64,000 nucleotides of DNA from Flavobacteriaceae bacterium UBA5534 (GCA_002426015.1 DINS01000035.1:47676-111675), one strand, 5' to 3'. Shown: positions 53,293 to 63,688, counted from the stretch's first letter. Translations and numbers: made by a program. Notes: generated by a model from the sequence alone, not told the origin.

Positions 53293-55977
53293 TTAGAATT
53301 TGTAATTCATCTTTAAGTAGTAGTAAGCACCACCGAATCCCATTTGTACAGAATCCCAGTAACCACCACCTTCGGTCCAATCGTCTTGTTGGTCTGGATA
53401 TACATTAAAAAGGTTATTACTACCAGCATTTAGTTTTAAGTTTTCTGATAGTCTGAATCCTAAATTTAGATCAGTCACTACTTTGGCGCCATAAGTGTCT
53501 GTGGCAGCGATGATTTGTTGATTAAATCCACCATAATCTGCAGGGTCTTCAAACATTTGGAAATCTAGTAATTGTACTTCACTAAAGCGAGTAAATGTCA
53601 AGCCTGCATCAAACCAATTTTTATCATAATTAAGGTTTAAACTCAATTTACTGTCTGGCGCAGATGCTAATAAGAATGCTTTGTCTCGTTCACCAAAGAA
53701 GGTTTGTTCGTCAAGAGAGCCATTTAGAACTTTGTCGATTTTCATATCATTAAAGTTTCCTAAAAAAGTTGCTCCAAATGAACTATCGTCACCAACACTC
53801 GTTTTCCAAGATAAAATGACATCTAGACCAGTGGTTTTGGTATCGGCTCCATTAGCAAAAAACTGTGCAGCTTCAACATTAGGGATTTGTGGCGCATCGA
53901 AGTTTCCTGTTAACACAATTCTGTCTTTAACAGCAATATAATAACCATCAATTGTAGCTGTAAACTCTCCGAATTTTGCCGTAAAACCTAAAGCAGCATT
54001 AAATGCCTTTTCTTCTTTTAAAGGTCCTATACCAAAAGATGCGGTCACAGGACTGTTATTAGGTGATAATAATGATTCTAGAGCCTGACCTCCAACAAAG
54101 TTAGTGAACTTTAAGTTGTAGTAAATCTGTGCCAGTGATGGCGCTCTAAAGCCTGTGCTCAATGATCCTCTGATATTAATGTTATCAGAAGCTTTTATGC
54201 GTGCAGCCAATTTTCCGTTAAGGGTGCTTCCAAAGTCACTAAAGTTTTCAAAACGTGCAGCAGCACTCAATAAGAATTTTTCTGATAAATCAAATTCAGC
54301 ATCTGCATATAATGATAAATTGCTTCTGCTTCTGTCAACTTCGTTAGCTGGACTATAGCCAGGAAAACCTTGGGAGCCACCTGGACGTGGATTACCAAAA
54401 TCGTCTTCTGCTTGTGTTTGAGTTGATGGATCTGTAATTAGTAATCCGTCTTCAGTATAAGTTCCGTATGAACCTTCTTCACCAGCAAAGATGATAAAGT
54501 TTTCGGTTCTGTATTCAGCACCAAAAGCTAAATTCATTCCGCTTAAAACATCATCATAATATTTTGAAAAATCTAAATTCACAGTATTTTGACTTAAACT
54601 ATGTCCACCAGCATCAAAATCGGTTGGCGACACATCTTCTAATGAAGCATTAAGCGTTCCTTTGATATAGTAGTGGAAAAAATTCTTTCCCCAAGTGTTA
54701 CTGATATCTACTTTCCAGCCACTTCCAGTTTCTGTTCTAACACCAGCTGATATAGAATTATCAATAATATTTGATGTAATACGAGGTGTGAATCCGTTAG
54801 GATAAATAGATTCTACAACGCGCTCACCACCATTTCTGGTAAAGGCATAAGCATCGGTATCTCTATAATTGCGACCACCAAAAGCATACACTTCTGTTTT
54901 GTCTGATACAGGAATTGCCATATTTCCGAAGAAATTGAATCCATCAATTGCTGCTTCACCAAACCCTTTTCTAAAATCGAAAGCAGGACGTAATGTTTTG
55001 TTTTTGCTTAAATATTCAGTAGTAAAATTAGCATAACCACCTTTTTCACCTATTTTAAAACCATAGTTAGCAGTTACTTTTACAGAACCACCATCGAAAT
55101 TTTTATCTTTACCAATAGCATTTCCATCACGTTCTGTATCTAATCTGTATCCATCAGTATTCCATGCACCATATTCACCAAATGCACTTGTATCGACATC
55201 AGCATTGGTACTGTAGAAACCATAATTGACGCTTCCTGTAAATTCATCGACATTATCTTTTAGTACAATGTTTATTACACCAGCAATAGCATCTGAGCCG
55301 TATTGAGCCGAAGCTCCATCACGCAAAATTTCAATTCTTTTAATTGCAGATGCAGGAATAGCATTTAAATCTGTTCCTGTATTACCACGACCTCTAGTAC
55401 CAAAAATATTGATTAAAGACGATTGGTGTCTTCGTTTTCCATTGATTAATACTAAAGTTTGGTCTGGTCCTAAACCTCTTAAAGAAGCTGGGTCAATATG
55501 ATCAGCGCCATCAGAACCAGATTGCTTGTTGGCATTAAATGAAGGAGCTGCATATTGTAATAATTCATTGATTTCAACTTTCCCAACTTGTGTGGTAACT
55601 TCAGATACATCAATAACATCAATGGCAACTGCTGTGTCGACAGAGGTTCGTTTTGGGCTACGTGAACCAACTAAAACAACCTCATCAAGACTAACGCCAT
55701 CTTCTAATGTAATATTAATTGTACTTCGGTTATTTACAGCTACCTCTTGTGTATTTGAACCAACATAGCTAAATACTAATGTGGCATTACCACTGACGTT
55801 AATACTGTATTTTCCGTCAAAATCGGTAACAACCCCGTTGGTTGTGCCTTTTTCAATAACATTCACTCCAGCAATTGGAGCTCCATCAACATCAGTCACA
55901 GTTCCTGTAACTTGTTGCGCAATGGTAAAGTTGATGCTAAAGACTGTTAGTAGCATCATAAATATTAGTTGTTTCAT
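53293..55977 (-). CDS. TonB-dependent receptor
   Basis: 894 aa outer-membrane transporter. Signal peptide (1-20), CarboxypepD_reg-like domain (about 22-95: GVNVIEKGTTNGVVTDFDG), plug (about 110-240: ASLRGLGPDQTLVLINGKRRHQ, ILRDGASAQYGSDAIAGVI), then a 22-strand-type barrel ending YYYLKMNYKF. No SusD partner gene is adjacent, so this is not a standard polysaccharide locus. The substrate cannot be read from the sequence. It ends at a bidirectional terminator. Confidence 0.9.
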   Translation of the reverse strand: MKQLIFMMLLTVFSINFTIAQQVTGTVTDVDGAPIAGVNVIEKGTTNGVVTDFDGKYSINVSGNATLVFSYVGSNTQEVAVNNRSTINITLEDGVSLDEVVLVGSRSPKRTSVDTAVAIDVIDVSEVTTQVGKVEINELLQYAAPSFNANKQSGSDGADHIDPASLRGLGPDQTLVLINGKRRHQSSLINIFGTRGRGNTGTDLNAIPASAIKRIEILRDGASAQYGSDAIAGVINIVLKDNVDEFTGSVNYGFYSTNADVDTSAFGEYGAWNTDGYRLDTERDGNAIGKDKNFDGGSVKVTANYGFKIGEKGGYANFTTEYLSKNKTLRPAFDFRKGFGEAAIDGFNFFGNMAIPVSDKTEVYAFGGRNYRDTDAYAFTRNGGERVVESIYPNGFTPRITSNIIDNSISAGVRTETGSGWKVDISNTWGKNFFHYYIKGTLNASLEDVSPTDFDAGGHSLSQNTVNLDFSKYYDDVLSGMNLAFGAEYRTENFIIFAGEEGSYGTYTEDGLLITDPSTQTQAEDDFGNPRPGGSQGFPGYSPANEVDRSRSNLSLYADAEFDLSEKFLLSAAARFENFSDFGSTLNGKLAARIKASDNINIRGSLSTGFRAPSLAQIYYNLKFTNFVGGQALESLLSPNNSPVTASFGIGPLKEEKAFNAALGFTAKFGEFTATIDGYYIAVKDRIVLTGNFDAPQIPNVEAAQFFANGADTKTTGLDVILSWKTSVGDDSSFGATFLGNFNDMKIDKVLNGSLDEQTFFGERDKAFLLASAPDSKLSLNLNYDKNWFDAGLTFTRFSEVQLLDFQMFEDPADYGGFNQQIIAATDTYGAKVVTDLNLGFRLSENLKLNAGSNNLFNVYPDQQDDWTEGGGYWDSVQMGFGGAYYYLKMNYKF

Positions 55978-56094
55978 AATTGGTTGTTTTGAATTAGTTA
56001 GGTTAAATATAATTGAATTTTGCCAGACTGTTATGTCTGCATAATAAAATGATGACTTATTTATAATTTATAATGGAATAATAGGAGGTATGAT

Positions 56095-56102
56095 TATATT
56101 TG
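56095..56102 (+). promoter_or_regulatory. -7 promoter box for ychF
   Basis: TATATTTG, an exact TAnnTTTG match 22 nt before the ATG and followed by C as in strong flavobacterial promoters. The -33 element is weak. Confidence 0.5.
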
Positions 56103-56124
56103 CACTCGCTAAAAATAATTTACC

Positions 56125-57219
56125 ATGAAAGCCGGAATTGTAGGATTACCAAACGTAGGAAAATCGACCTTATTTAACTGTTTGTCTAACGCAAAAGCGC
56201 AAAGTGCCAACTTTCCGTTTTGTACCATTGAGCCAAATATTGGTATTGTAAACGTTCCAGATCCAAGATTGGAACGTTTAGAAGCATTGGTAAAGCCGCA
56301 AAAAGTGCAACCTGCAACAGTAGAGATCGTTGATATTGCTGGCTTGGTAAAAGGCGCAAGTAAAGGAGAGGGGCTTGGTAACCAGTTTTTGGCTAATATT
56401 AGAGAAACCGATGCGATTCTTCACGTGTTGCGCTGTTTTGACAATGATAATATTGTGCATGTTGATGGGAGCGTGAATCCTATTAGAGATAAAGAAACCA
56501 TCGATATGGAGTTGCAGTTGAAAGATTTGGAAACGGTAGACAAAAAGCTCGAAAAGGTAAAACGTGCTGCAAAAACTGGTAATAAAGAAGCACAAAAAGA
56601 AGAGGCTGTCTTATTAAAAATAAAATCAGCATTGGAAGCCGGAACTTCTGTGCGAGCTTTGGAGTTTTCTAAAGAAGATGATGAAGAGTTTGTTAAACCA
56701 GCACAGTTTATAACAGATAAACCAGTGATGTATGTTTGCAATGTCGATGAAGCATCTGCCGCAACAGGCAACGCTTATGTAGAAAAAGTAAGAGAAGCTG
56801 TCAAAGACGAAAATGCTGAAATTTTGGTGCTTGCAGTAGGCACAGAAGCAGATATCAACGAATTGGATGACTATGAAGAGCGCAAAATGTTCTTGCAAGA
56901 TATAGGATTGGACGAACCAGGTTCTTCAAAACTCATTCGTTCTGCATATAAGTTGCTCAACCAACAAACCTACTTTACAGCAGGAGTGAAAGAAGTGCGC
57001 GCTTGGACCATCGATGTTGGAGCCACCGCTCCTCAAGCAGCTGGTGTCATTCATACTGATTTCGAAAAAGGATTCATTAGAGCTGAAGTGATTGCTTATG
57101 AGGATTTTTCAACTTATGGTAGTGAGGCTAAAGTTAAAGAAGCTGGTAAAATGAGAGTGGAAGGGAAGAACTACATAGTTAAAGATGGTGATGTCATGCA
57201 CTTCTTGTTTAATGTGTAA
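56125..57219 (+). CDS. ychF: Redox-regulated ATPase YchF (Obg family)
   Basis: 364 aa. P-loop GLPNVGKST (6-14), NFPFCTIEPN switch region, DIAGLVKGASKGEGLGN (G3) and a coiled insertion (about 120-200) are typical. The NKxD position is altered to NVDE, the known hallmark of this subfamily's preference for ATP. A TGS domain occupies about residues 280-364. Ribosome-associated ATPase involved in stress responses. The length matches E. coli YchF. Confidence 0.96.
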   Translation: MKAGIVGLPNVGKSTLFNCLSNAKAQSANFPFCTIEPNIGIVNVPDPRLERLEALVKPQKVQPATVEIVDIAGLVKGASKGEGLGNQFLANIRETDAILHVLRCFDNDNIVHVDGSVNPIRDKETIDMELQLKDLETVDKKLEKVKRAAKTGNKEAQKEEAVLLKIKSALEAGTSVRALEFSKEDDEEFVKPAQFITDKPVMYVCNVDEASAATGNAYVEKVREAVKDENAEILVLAVGTEADINELDDYEERKMFLQDIGLDEPGSSKLIRSAYKLLNQQTYFTAGVKEVRAWTIDVGATAPQAAGVIHTDFEKGFIRAEVIAYEDFSTYGSEAKVKEAGKMRVEGKNYIVKDGDVMHFLFNV

Positions 57220-57461
57220 TGTCGAGGATTGAGCTTAACTCCAAAAATTGCCCAGTTTGAATCTTTCCCTTGGTTTTATGTGAAAGTGAATAAAGCTACT
57301 GAAAAGCATCAGTGACATTAACGATTTTAATTCGTTGAAATTTAATTATTTAACACTAATAAATGTTAATTTGCTATATTCGGTTTTGAGTTGAAAAATC
57401 CGTGGACATTTTCGCAATAAGCTATTTACAAAACCATTGTAAACAATTAATAATACAAATT

Positions 57462-57551
57462 ATGACAGACAAGAAAAGATGGATGTTTGTAATTATTATG
57501 GTTATAGTATCAGTATTAATTGGAGCATTATCAGTGTTCCTCATAAATTAA
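57462..57551 (+). CDS. Single-span membrane peptide
   Basis: 29 codons, ATG to TAA. A basic start (MTDKKRWM) is followed by one hydrophobic helix (FVIIMVIVSVLIGALSVFLIN). It lies between ychF and a lipoprotein gene in the same direction. The basic N-terminus followed by a clean helix argues against chance, but the length leaves doubt. Confidence 0.4.
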   Translation: MTDKKRWMFVIIMVIVSVLIGALSVFLIN

Positions 57552-57747
57552 AACTGAACAATAAATAAAACTATTGGCAATACCATATAAATTCAATAGC
57601 TAGCACAAGCTTACTTATTACATTAACGAAAGCGCATAGAAAAAGCAATTTTCTTTTCGGTTTTTATTTGCTAAATTAGACGCTTGCTACATGTAGCTTT
57701 CATATTCATTTGCCTTACATGCAAGTTGTACAAACATTAAACAAAAA

Positions 57748-58257
57748 ATGAAAAAAACAATCGTATTCATATCATGTATTGTATTGACCTTTGCATGCAA
57801 CGAGACAAAAGAAATAAGTTCCATAAATCCAGTAAATTGGTCAAATAGAACAGCAAACATTAGTACCAATGATTCGCTAGTTTTAGGAAAAAGCTATCTA
57901 TCTATCTATTCACAAATCTATAGTATATCAGAGCACAAAACACATAACCTTACTGCAATGGTTAGTTTACGAAACACAAGCGAATTAGATACAATCTATA
58001 TCGTAAGAGCTGAATACTATGACACAAATGGTAAGTCAGTCCGAAAATACTTCAACCAGCCTATATATCTGTTGCCTATGGAAACAACAGAAATAATCAT
58101 AGACGAAACCGATATTACAGGAGGAACAGGCTCAAATTTCATTTTCGAATGGAAAACACCAAAAAACTGCTCTGAACCTTTATTCGAAGGAATTATGAAC
58201 TCGACAATGGGACAACAGGGTTTGTCTTTTACAACACAAGGAATTCGCATCAAATAA
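57748..58257 (+). CDS. DUF3124 lipoprotein
   Basis: 169 aa. Lipobox VLTFAC (Cys17). The mature domain shows VSLRNTSELDTIYIVRAEYYDTNGKSVR, LLPMETTEIIIDETDITGGTGSNF and MGQQGLSFTTQG, which are the conserved blocks of DUF3124 as I know it. The fold is probably a beta sandwich; function unknown. The 196 bp upstream have no clear promoter box but contain a 12-bp palindrome, GCTACATGTAGC, at 57686-57697. Confidence 0.75.
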   Translation: MKKTIVFISCIVLTFACNETKEISSINPVNWSNRTANISTNDSLVLGKSYLSIYSQIYSISEHKTHNLTAMVSLRNTSELDTIYIVRAEYYDTNGKSVRKYFNQPIYLLPMETTEIIIDETDITGGTGSNFIFEWKTPKNCSEPLFEGIMNSTMGQQGLSFTTQGIRIK

Positions 58258-58611
58258 GAAGTTATTCCTATCAAAACTGTAGGTGGTTCAAAGTACTTTT
58301 TTTGTTTTACCAATAAGCGACATTTCTTGTCAGCGCTCTTTCTGTAAAGATTGCCAACTCATTTCCTGACTATACATTCAAAAAAGTCAGAAAATACTTT
58401 AACAAAGTCAGATTGAATATCACAACTTCAGAAAGGGCATTCTCAAAATGCGCTGAATCCTTAATAAAGCCTCAAAAACATATTAAAAAGCATGGCAAAC
58501 AACACACCATTCACAACTAACAACCAATTGTTAATTACTTTCGTAAGCATCGGTTTTATCTTTTATACCGAAATGTTATATTAGCGTCCTATCTAACGAT
58601 TTCACATAAAA
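58258..58611 (+). other. Intergenic region upstream of parE
   Basis: 354 bp without a credible gene. Contains two direct copies of AAAGTCAGA (near 58383 and 58404). Near the start codon, TACTTTCG is one mismatch from the -7 consensus. I see no structured RNA. Confidence 0.4.
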
Positions 58612-60477
58612 ATGTCTCAAGAAACCAAATATACCGAAGATAATATACGTTCACTCGATTGGAAAGAACACATCCGAATGCGACCAGGAATGTATATTGG
58701 TAAACTTGGTGATGGTTCATCTCCAGACGATGGTATTTATATATTGCTAAAAGAGGTTTTGGACAACTCTATCGACGAGTATGTAATGGGAGCTGGCAAA
58801 TCTATCGAGATATCCATACAAGGCAACAAGGTCATTGTACGCGATTTTGGGCGTGGTATTCCGCTTGGGAAAGTTGTAGACGTTGTGTCTAAAATGAACA
58901 CTGGAGGAAAGTACGACTCCAAAGCCTTCAAAAAATCGGTAGGTTTAAATGGTGTTGGTACCAAGGCGGTCAATGCTCTGTCGTCATTCTTTAGAGTCGA
59001 ATCCACAAGAGATAACAAGTCAGCTTCCGCAGAATTTGAACAAGGTAATCTGATCAATCAAGATTTATTGGATGACACCTCACGACGCAAAGGCACCAAA
59101 GTATCCTTTATTCCCGATGAGCAAATCTTCAAAAACTATAAATATCGTAATGAGTATGTTGAGAAAATGCTCAAAAACTATGTGTATCTCAACACAGGAT
59201 TGACCATTGTTTTTAATGGCGAAAAGTTTTTCAGCGAAAATGGCCTTAAAGACTTATTGGAAGAAAACATCAATGAGTCCGATATGGCATACCCAATCAT
59301 ACATTTAAAAGGAGATGATATCGAAGTGGCCATCACACATAGTAAAACGCAGTACAGCGAAGAGTATCATTCCTTTGTCAATGGGCAGAATACCACACAG
59401 GGAGGAACGCATTTAGCGGCCTTTAGAGAGGCTTTGGTGAAAACGGTCAGGGAGTTTTATGGTAAAAACTATGAAGCATCAGATGTTCGCAAATCGATAG
59501 TGTCTGCCATTGCCATTAAAGTCACCGAACCCGTTTTTGAAAGTCAGACTAAAACCAAGTTGGGTTCCACTGATATGGGAGGCGATTTGCCAACCGTTCG
59601 CACCTTCATCAATGATTTTTTAAAAACTAATTTAGACAACTACTTACATAAAAACCCAGAGACGGCTGATAAAATCCAGCGCAAAATCCTTCAAGCAGAG
59701 CGCGAGCGTAAAGAATTGTCAGGAATTAGAAAATTAGCAAAAGACAGAGCTAAAAAAGCAAGTCTCCACAATAAAAAACTGCGCGATTGTCGTGTGCACT
59801 TTGGCGATACAAAAAATGACAGAAATTTAGAATCTACCTTGTTCATCACAGAGGGAGATTCAGCTTCAGGAAGTATCACTAAATCGAGAGATGTCAATAC
59901 ACAAGCAGTATTTAGTTTACGAGGTAAGCCGCTTAATTCCTACGGAATGAGCAAAAAAATTGTGTATGAAAACGAAGAATTTAATCTGCTGCAAGCAGCG
60001 TTGAATATTGAAGAGTCCATTGAAGACTTGCGCTATAACAACATCGTGATTGCCACAGATGCTGATGTTGACGGAATGCACATTCGATTGCTGCTCATAA
60101 CCTTTTTCTTGCAGTTTTTTCCAGAATTAATCAAGGAAGGACATCTGTACATTTTGCAAACACCATTGTTTAGAGTCCGAAACAAAAAGGAGACCATTTA
60201 TTGCTATTCTGAAGAAGAGCGACGCAATGCCATCGAAAAACTAAAACCAAAACCAGAAATCACACGATTTAAAGGTCTTGGAGAGATTTCGCCAGACGAG
60301 TTTGTCAATTTCATTGGAGAAAACATTCGTTTGGATCCTGTAATGTTAGATAAAGACATGTCTATTGAAAATCTACTCGAATTTTACATGGGCAAAAACA
60401 CACCAGACCGACAAGAATTTATCATCAATAACCTTAAAGTTGAACTCGATATCATAGAAGAAGTCAATGAGAACTAA
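58612..60477 (+). CDS. parE: DNA topoisomerase IV subunit B
   Basis: 621 aa GHKL ATPase subunit for chromosome decatenation. RMRPGMYIGK, EVLDNSIDEYVMG, DFGRGIPLGK and GLNGVGTKAVNALS form the ATP site; the TOPRIM domain begins with LFITEGDSASGS and has the metal-binding DADVDGMHIR. Length 621 aa fits a ParE. The next gene overlaps it by 11 nt and parC follows, an order typical for flavobacteria. Confidence 0.96.
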   Translation: MSQETKYTEDNIRSLDWKEHIRMRPGMYIGKLGDGSSPDDGIYILLKEVLDNSIDEYVMGAGKSIEISIQGNKVIVRDFGRGIPLGKVVDVVSKMNTGGKYDSKAFKKSVGLNGVGTKAVNALSSFFRVESTRDNKSASAEFEQGNLINQDLLDDTSRRKGTKVSFIPDEQIFKNYKYRNEYVEKMLKNYVYLNTGLTIVFNGEKFFSENGLKDLLEENINESDMAYPIIHLKGDDIEVAITHSKTQYSEEYHSFVNGQNTTQGGTHLAAFREALVKTVREFYGKNYEASDVRKSIVSAIAIKVTEPVFESQTKTKLGSTDMGGDLPTVRTFINDFLKTNLDNYLHKNPETADKIQRKILQAERERKELSGIRKLAKDRAKKASLHNKKLRDCRVHFGDTKNDRNLESTLFITEGDSASGSITKSRDVNTQAVFSLRGKPLNSYGMSKKIVYENEEFNLLQAALNIEESIEDLRYNNIVIATDADVDGMHIRLLLITFFLQFFPELIKEGHLYILQTPLFRVRNKKETIYCYSEEERRNAIEKLKPKPEITRFKGLGEISPDEFVNFIGENIRLDPVMLDKDMSIENLLEFYMGKNTPDRQEFIINNLKVELDIIEEVNEN

Positions 60478-60955
60478 CAACTCCAAGGTTAAAAACGTCA
60501 TTATTTCGGTATATTTTATACTGATAGTGTTTGCTATTCTTTTAGCGACTGTGTTTAGTGCCTTTAGCCACTTGACATCCAACCCATTGTTGACGTTTTT
60601 TATTGTTGTATTTGGCTTTATTGCGCTTTTTTTCATAGTACATACGATTTCAAGGTATTTTGAATACGATAGTGATGGTATGAAAGTGATTATCATTAAT
60701 AGAGGATTATTGCTTTCTGATTATTTTAACTACAGAGAGCACCTTTTAGAATTTGAAAAAGAACGTTTGGTCAACTTCAAGTTCATTAATTATATTATTT
60801 ATAAACGCTTGGTGCTTTATATTAAGGATGCCCATGGACATCAAAAGAAAGAAAGTTTTAATGTCACGCTTGTGGCAAGAAAAAAAAGAAAATACATCAG
60901 ACAATCATTAAGTAAAATGGTTAAAAGTAACCTTAAAACAAACAAAAGTCTTTAA
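60467..60955 (+). CDS. Membrane protein between parE and parC
   Basis: 162 aa with two hydrophobic helices (about 9-31 and 38-60), then a basic, beta-rich cytoplasmic part (DSDGMKVIIINRGLLLSDYFNYREHLLEFEKERL split by turns) and a Lys/Arg-rich end. It resembles membrane proteins with a PH-like domain, but I do not assign it. Start overlaps parE by 11 nt; the stop and parC start share a base (TAATG). The tight packing means all three are translated together, though why a membrane protein is between topoisomerase subunits is unknown. Confidence 0.75.
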   Translation: MRTNNSKVKNVIISVYFILIVFAILLATVFSAFSHLTSNPLLTFFIVVFGFIALFFIVHTISRYFEYDSDGMKVIIINRGLLLSDYFNYREHLLEFEKERLVNFKFINYIIYKRLVLYIKDAHGHQKKESFNVTLVARKKRKYIRQSLSKMVKSNLKTNKSL

Positions 60956-63669
60956 TGAGTTTAGATACTGAACAACCACATAACGAAAACGAAGAACAAC
61001 AAGAGGCTTCAAGCAACGAAACCATTACCAGAGTTACAGGAATGTACAAGGATTGGTTTTTAGATTATGCATCATATGTGATTTTAGAGCGTGCAGTACC
61101 AGCTATTGAAGATGGCTTTAAACCTGTACAGCGACGCATCATGCAGTCCATGAAAGATTTGGATGATGGTCGCTACAATAAAGTTGCCAATATCGTCGGA
61201 CACACCATGCAGTACCATCCACATGGTGATGCCAGCATTGGTGATGCTATGGTACAGTTGGGTCAAAAGGACTTGCTCATTGATATGCAAGGAAACTGGG
61301 GAAACATTCTCACTGGTGATAGCGCAGCAGCTTCTCGATATATCGAGGCACGTTTGTCAAAATTTGCACTCGATGTTGTATTCAACCCAAAAATTACAGA
61401 ATGGCAATCATCTTATGATGGTCGTCGCAAAGAGCCTATTAACCTTCCAGTCATGTTTCCTTTGTTGTTGGCACAAGGAGGCGAAGGGATTGCGGTTGGC
61501 TTATCGACCAAAATTTTGCCTCATAATTTTAATGAGCTCATTGATGCATCTATTAAACATCTAAAAGGAAAGAAATTTACCCTTCTACCTGATTTTCCAA
61601 CTGCTGGTATAGCCGATTGTAGCGATTATCGCGATGGGCTTCGTGGTGGTAAAGTACGCGTAAGGGCAAAAATATCCCAACTCGATAAAGTTACATTGGC
61701 AATTACAGAAATACCTTTTGGAACCACAACAACCTCTTTAATTGATTCTATTCTTAAAGCGAATGATAAAGGAAAAATAAAAATCAAGAAGATAGAGGAT
61801 AACACCGCTGCCGAAGTTGAGATTTTAGTGCATTTGCCTTCAGGGATTTCACCTGACAAAACAATTGATGCTCTGTATGCATTCACAAGTTGCGAGAATT
61901 CTATTTCGCCATTGGGCTGTGTCATTGAAGACAACAAACCTTTATTCGTTGGTGTTACTGAAATGCTTCAACGCTCTACAAATCATACAGTTGAATTGTT
62001 GAAAGCTAATCTCGAACTCAAGCTTGATGAGTTTGAAGAGCAATGGCATTTTGCTTCGTTAGAGCGTATTTTTATCGAAAAACGAATCTATCGCGACATT
62101 GAAGAAGAAGAAACTTGGGAAGGCGTTATTGCTGCCATCGGTAAAGGGCTCGAGCCACATATAAAACACCTTAAGCGAGCCATTACCGAAGAAGATATAG
62201 TGCGGTTGACCGAAATCCGTATCAAGCGTATTTCAAAATTTGATATTGATAAAGCGCAACAAAAAATAGAAGCTTTAGAAGATCAAATTGCTCAAGTAAA
62301 ATACGATTTAGAGCATTTGACCGATTATGCCATTGCCTATTTTACGCGTCTTAAAAACGATTATGGCAAAGGTAGAGAGCGACTGACAGAGTTGAGATTA
62401 TTTGATGATGTTGATGCTACCAAAGTGGTCATCCGTAATACAAAGCTATATGTCAACAGGGAAGAAGGTTTTGTCGGTACGTCGCTCAAAAAAGACGAGT
62501 ATGTATGTGATTGTAGTGATATTGATGATATTATAGTCTTTACCAAAGACGGTAAAATGATGGTTACAAAAGTCGATGATAAAAAATTCATTGGTAAAGA
62601 CATCATTCACGTGGCAGTCTTCAAGAAAAAGGACAAGCGCACTATCTATAATATGATATATCGTGACGGAAGTAAAGGCCCTTCTTACGTCAAACGTTTT
62701 GCAGTCACTGGTACAACTAGAGATAAAGAATATGACTTGACCAATGAAACCAAAGGTTCGATGGTTTGGTATTTTTCGGCGAACCCTAATGGAGAAGCCG
62801 AAGTTATAACGATATTCCTACGACAGGTGGGAAGTATCAAGAAATTGAAATGGGACTTGGATTTTGCCGAAATCTTGATTAAAGGCCGAAATTCTAAAGG
62901 AAACCTGGTGACAAAGCATGCCATAAAAAAGATTGAGCACAAAGAATCTGGAATATCAACCTTAAAGCCACGTAAAATCTGGTTTGACGACGCTGTGCAA
63001 CGCCTCAATGTCGATGGTAGAGGCGAACTCATAGGTGAGTTTAGAGGTGAAGATCGCCTACTCATCATCACGCAATCTGGACTGATAAAGACCATTTTAC
63101 CAGAGTTGACCACACATTTTGATGATGATATGATCATATTGGAAAAATGGATACCAAAGAAACCAATTTCTGCTTTGTATTATGATGGTGAAAAGGAACG
63201 TTATTATGTGAAGCGTTTCTTGATAGAAAATGAAAATAAAGAAGAAATTTTTATTTCAGAACACGATAAATCTCAATTAGAGATTGTCTCAACCGATTGG
63301 CGACCAGTGGCAGAAGTAGTGTTCGCAAAAGAGCGAAATAAGGACCAAAAAGATAATTTGGAGTTGAATTTTGAAGAATTCATCGCTGTAAAAGGCATCA
63401 AGGCACTAGGAAACCAACTCACAACTGATAAAATAAAGCAAGTGAGTTTATTGGAGCCATTGCCATATGATGAGCCAGAACCAACACCTGCCGAAGATAT
63501 TGAAGTAGTTGACGAAACAGATATGTCTGAAGAAGCATCTGAAGAATCAAAGACACATACACAAAATTCTAAAGACATAAAGTTAGAAATCACCAATATT
63601 GAAGGTGAAGATGATGATTCTGATGACAACACACAATTAGATGATAAAGGTCAGATTAAATTGTTTTAA
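60955..63669 (+). CDS. parC: DNA topoisomerase IV subunit A
   Basis: 904 aa. The catalytic tyrosine is Tyr129 in AASRYIEARL; RRIMQSMKDLDDGRYNKVANIVGHTMQYHPHGD is the winged-helix region. The C-terminal beta-pinwheel (about 520-800) is followed by a very acidic disordered tail (about 840-904, rich in Glu, Asp and Ser) ending QIKLF. The acidic tail is an addition compared with E. coli ParC and may modulate DNA binding, as acidic gyrase tails do. Confidence 0.96.
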   Translation: MSLDTEQPHNENEEQQEASSNETITRVTGMYKDWFLDYASYVILERAVPAIEDGFKPVQRRIMQSMKDLDDGRYNKVANIVGHTMQYHPHGDASIGDAMVQLGQKDLLIDMQGNWGNILTGDSAAASRYIEARLSKFALDVVFNPKITEWQSSYDGRRKEPINLPVMFPLLLAQGGEGIAVGLSTKILPHNFNELIDASIKHLKGKKFTLLPDFPTAGIADCSDYRDGLRGGKVRVRAKISQLDKVTLAITEIPFGTTTTSLIDSILKANDKGKIKIKKIEDNTAAEVEILVHLPSGISPDKTIDALYAFTSCENSISPLGCVIEDNKPLFVGVTEMLQRSTNHTVELLKANLELKLDEFEEQWHFASLERIFIEKRIYRDIEEEETWEGVIAAIGKGLEPHIKHLKRAITEEDIVRLTEIRIKRISKFDIDKAQQKIEALEDQIAQVKYDLEHLTDYAIAYFTRLKNDYGKGRERLTELRLFDDVDATKVVIRNTKLYVNREEGFVGTSLKKDEYVCDCSDIDDIIVFTKDGKMMVTKVDDKKFIGKDIIHVAVFKKKDKRTIYNMIYRDGSKGPSYVKRFAVTGTTRDKEYDLTNETKGSMVWYFSANPNGEAEVITIFLRQVGSIKKLKWDLDFAEILIKGRNSKGNLVTKHAIKKIEHKESGISTLKPRKIWFDDAVQRLNVDGRGELIGEFRGEDRLLIITQSGLIKTILPELTTHFDDDMIILEKWIPKKPISALYYDGEKERYYVKRFLIENENKEEIFISEHDKSQLEIVSTDWRPVAEVVFAKERNKDQKDNLELNFEEFIAVKGIKALGNQLTTDKIKQVSLLEPLPYDEPEPTPAEDIEVVDETDMSEEASEESKTHTQNSKDIKLEITNIEGEDDDSDDNTQLDDKGQIKLF

Positions 63670-63688
63670 CACTTAAACAAAGAAACTC

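Noticed and set aside
57687..57869. 60-codon minus-strand frame over the DUF3124 lipoprotein start
   Set aside because: It is antisense to a well supported lipoprotein gene and contains no recognisable feature.
58258..58611. tRNA or structured RNA upstream of parE
   Set aside because: No T-loop, acceptor pairing or conserved riboswitch core could be found by eye.
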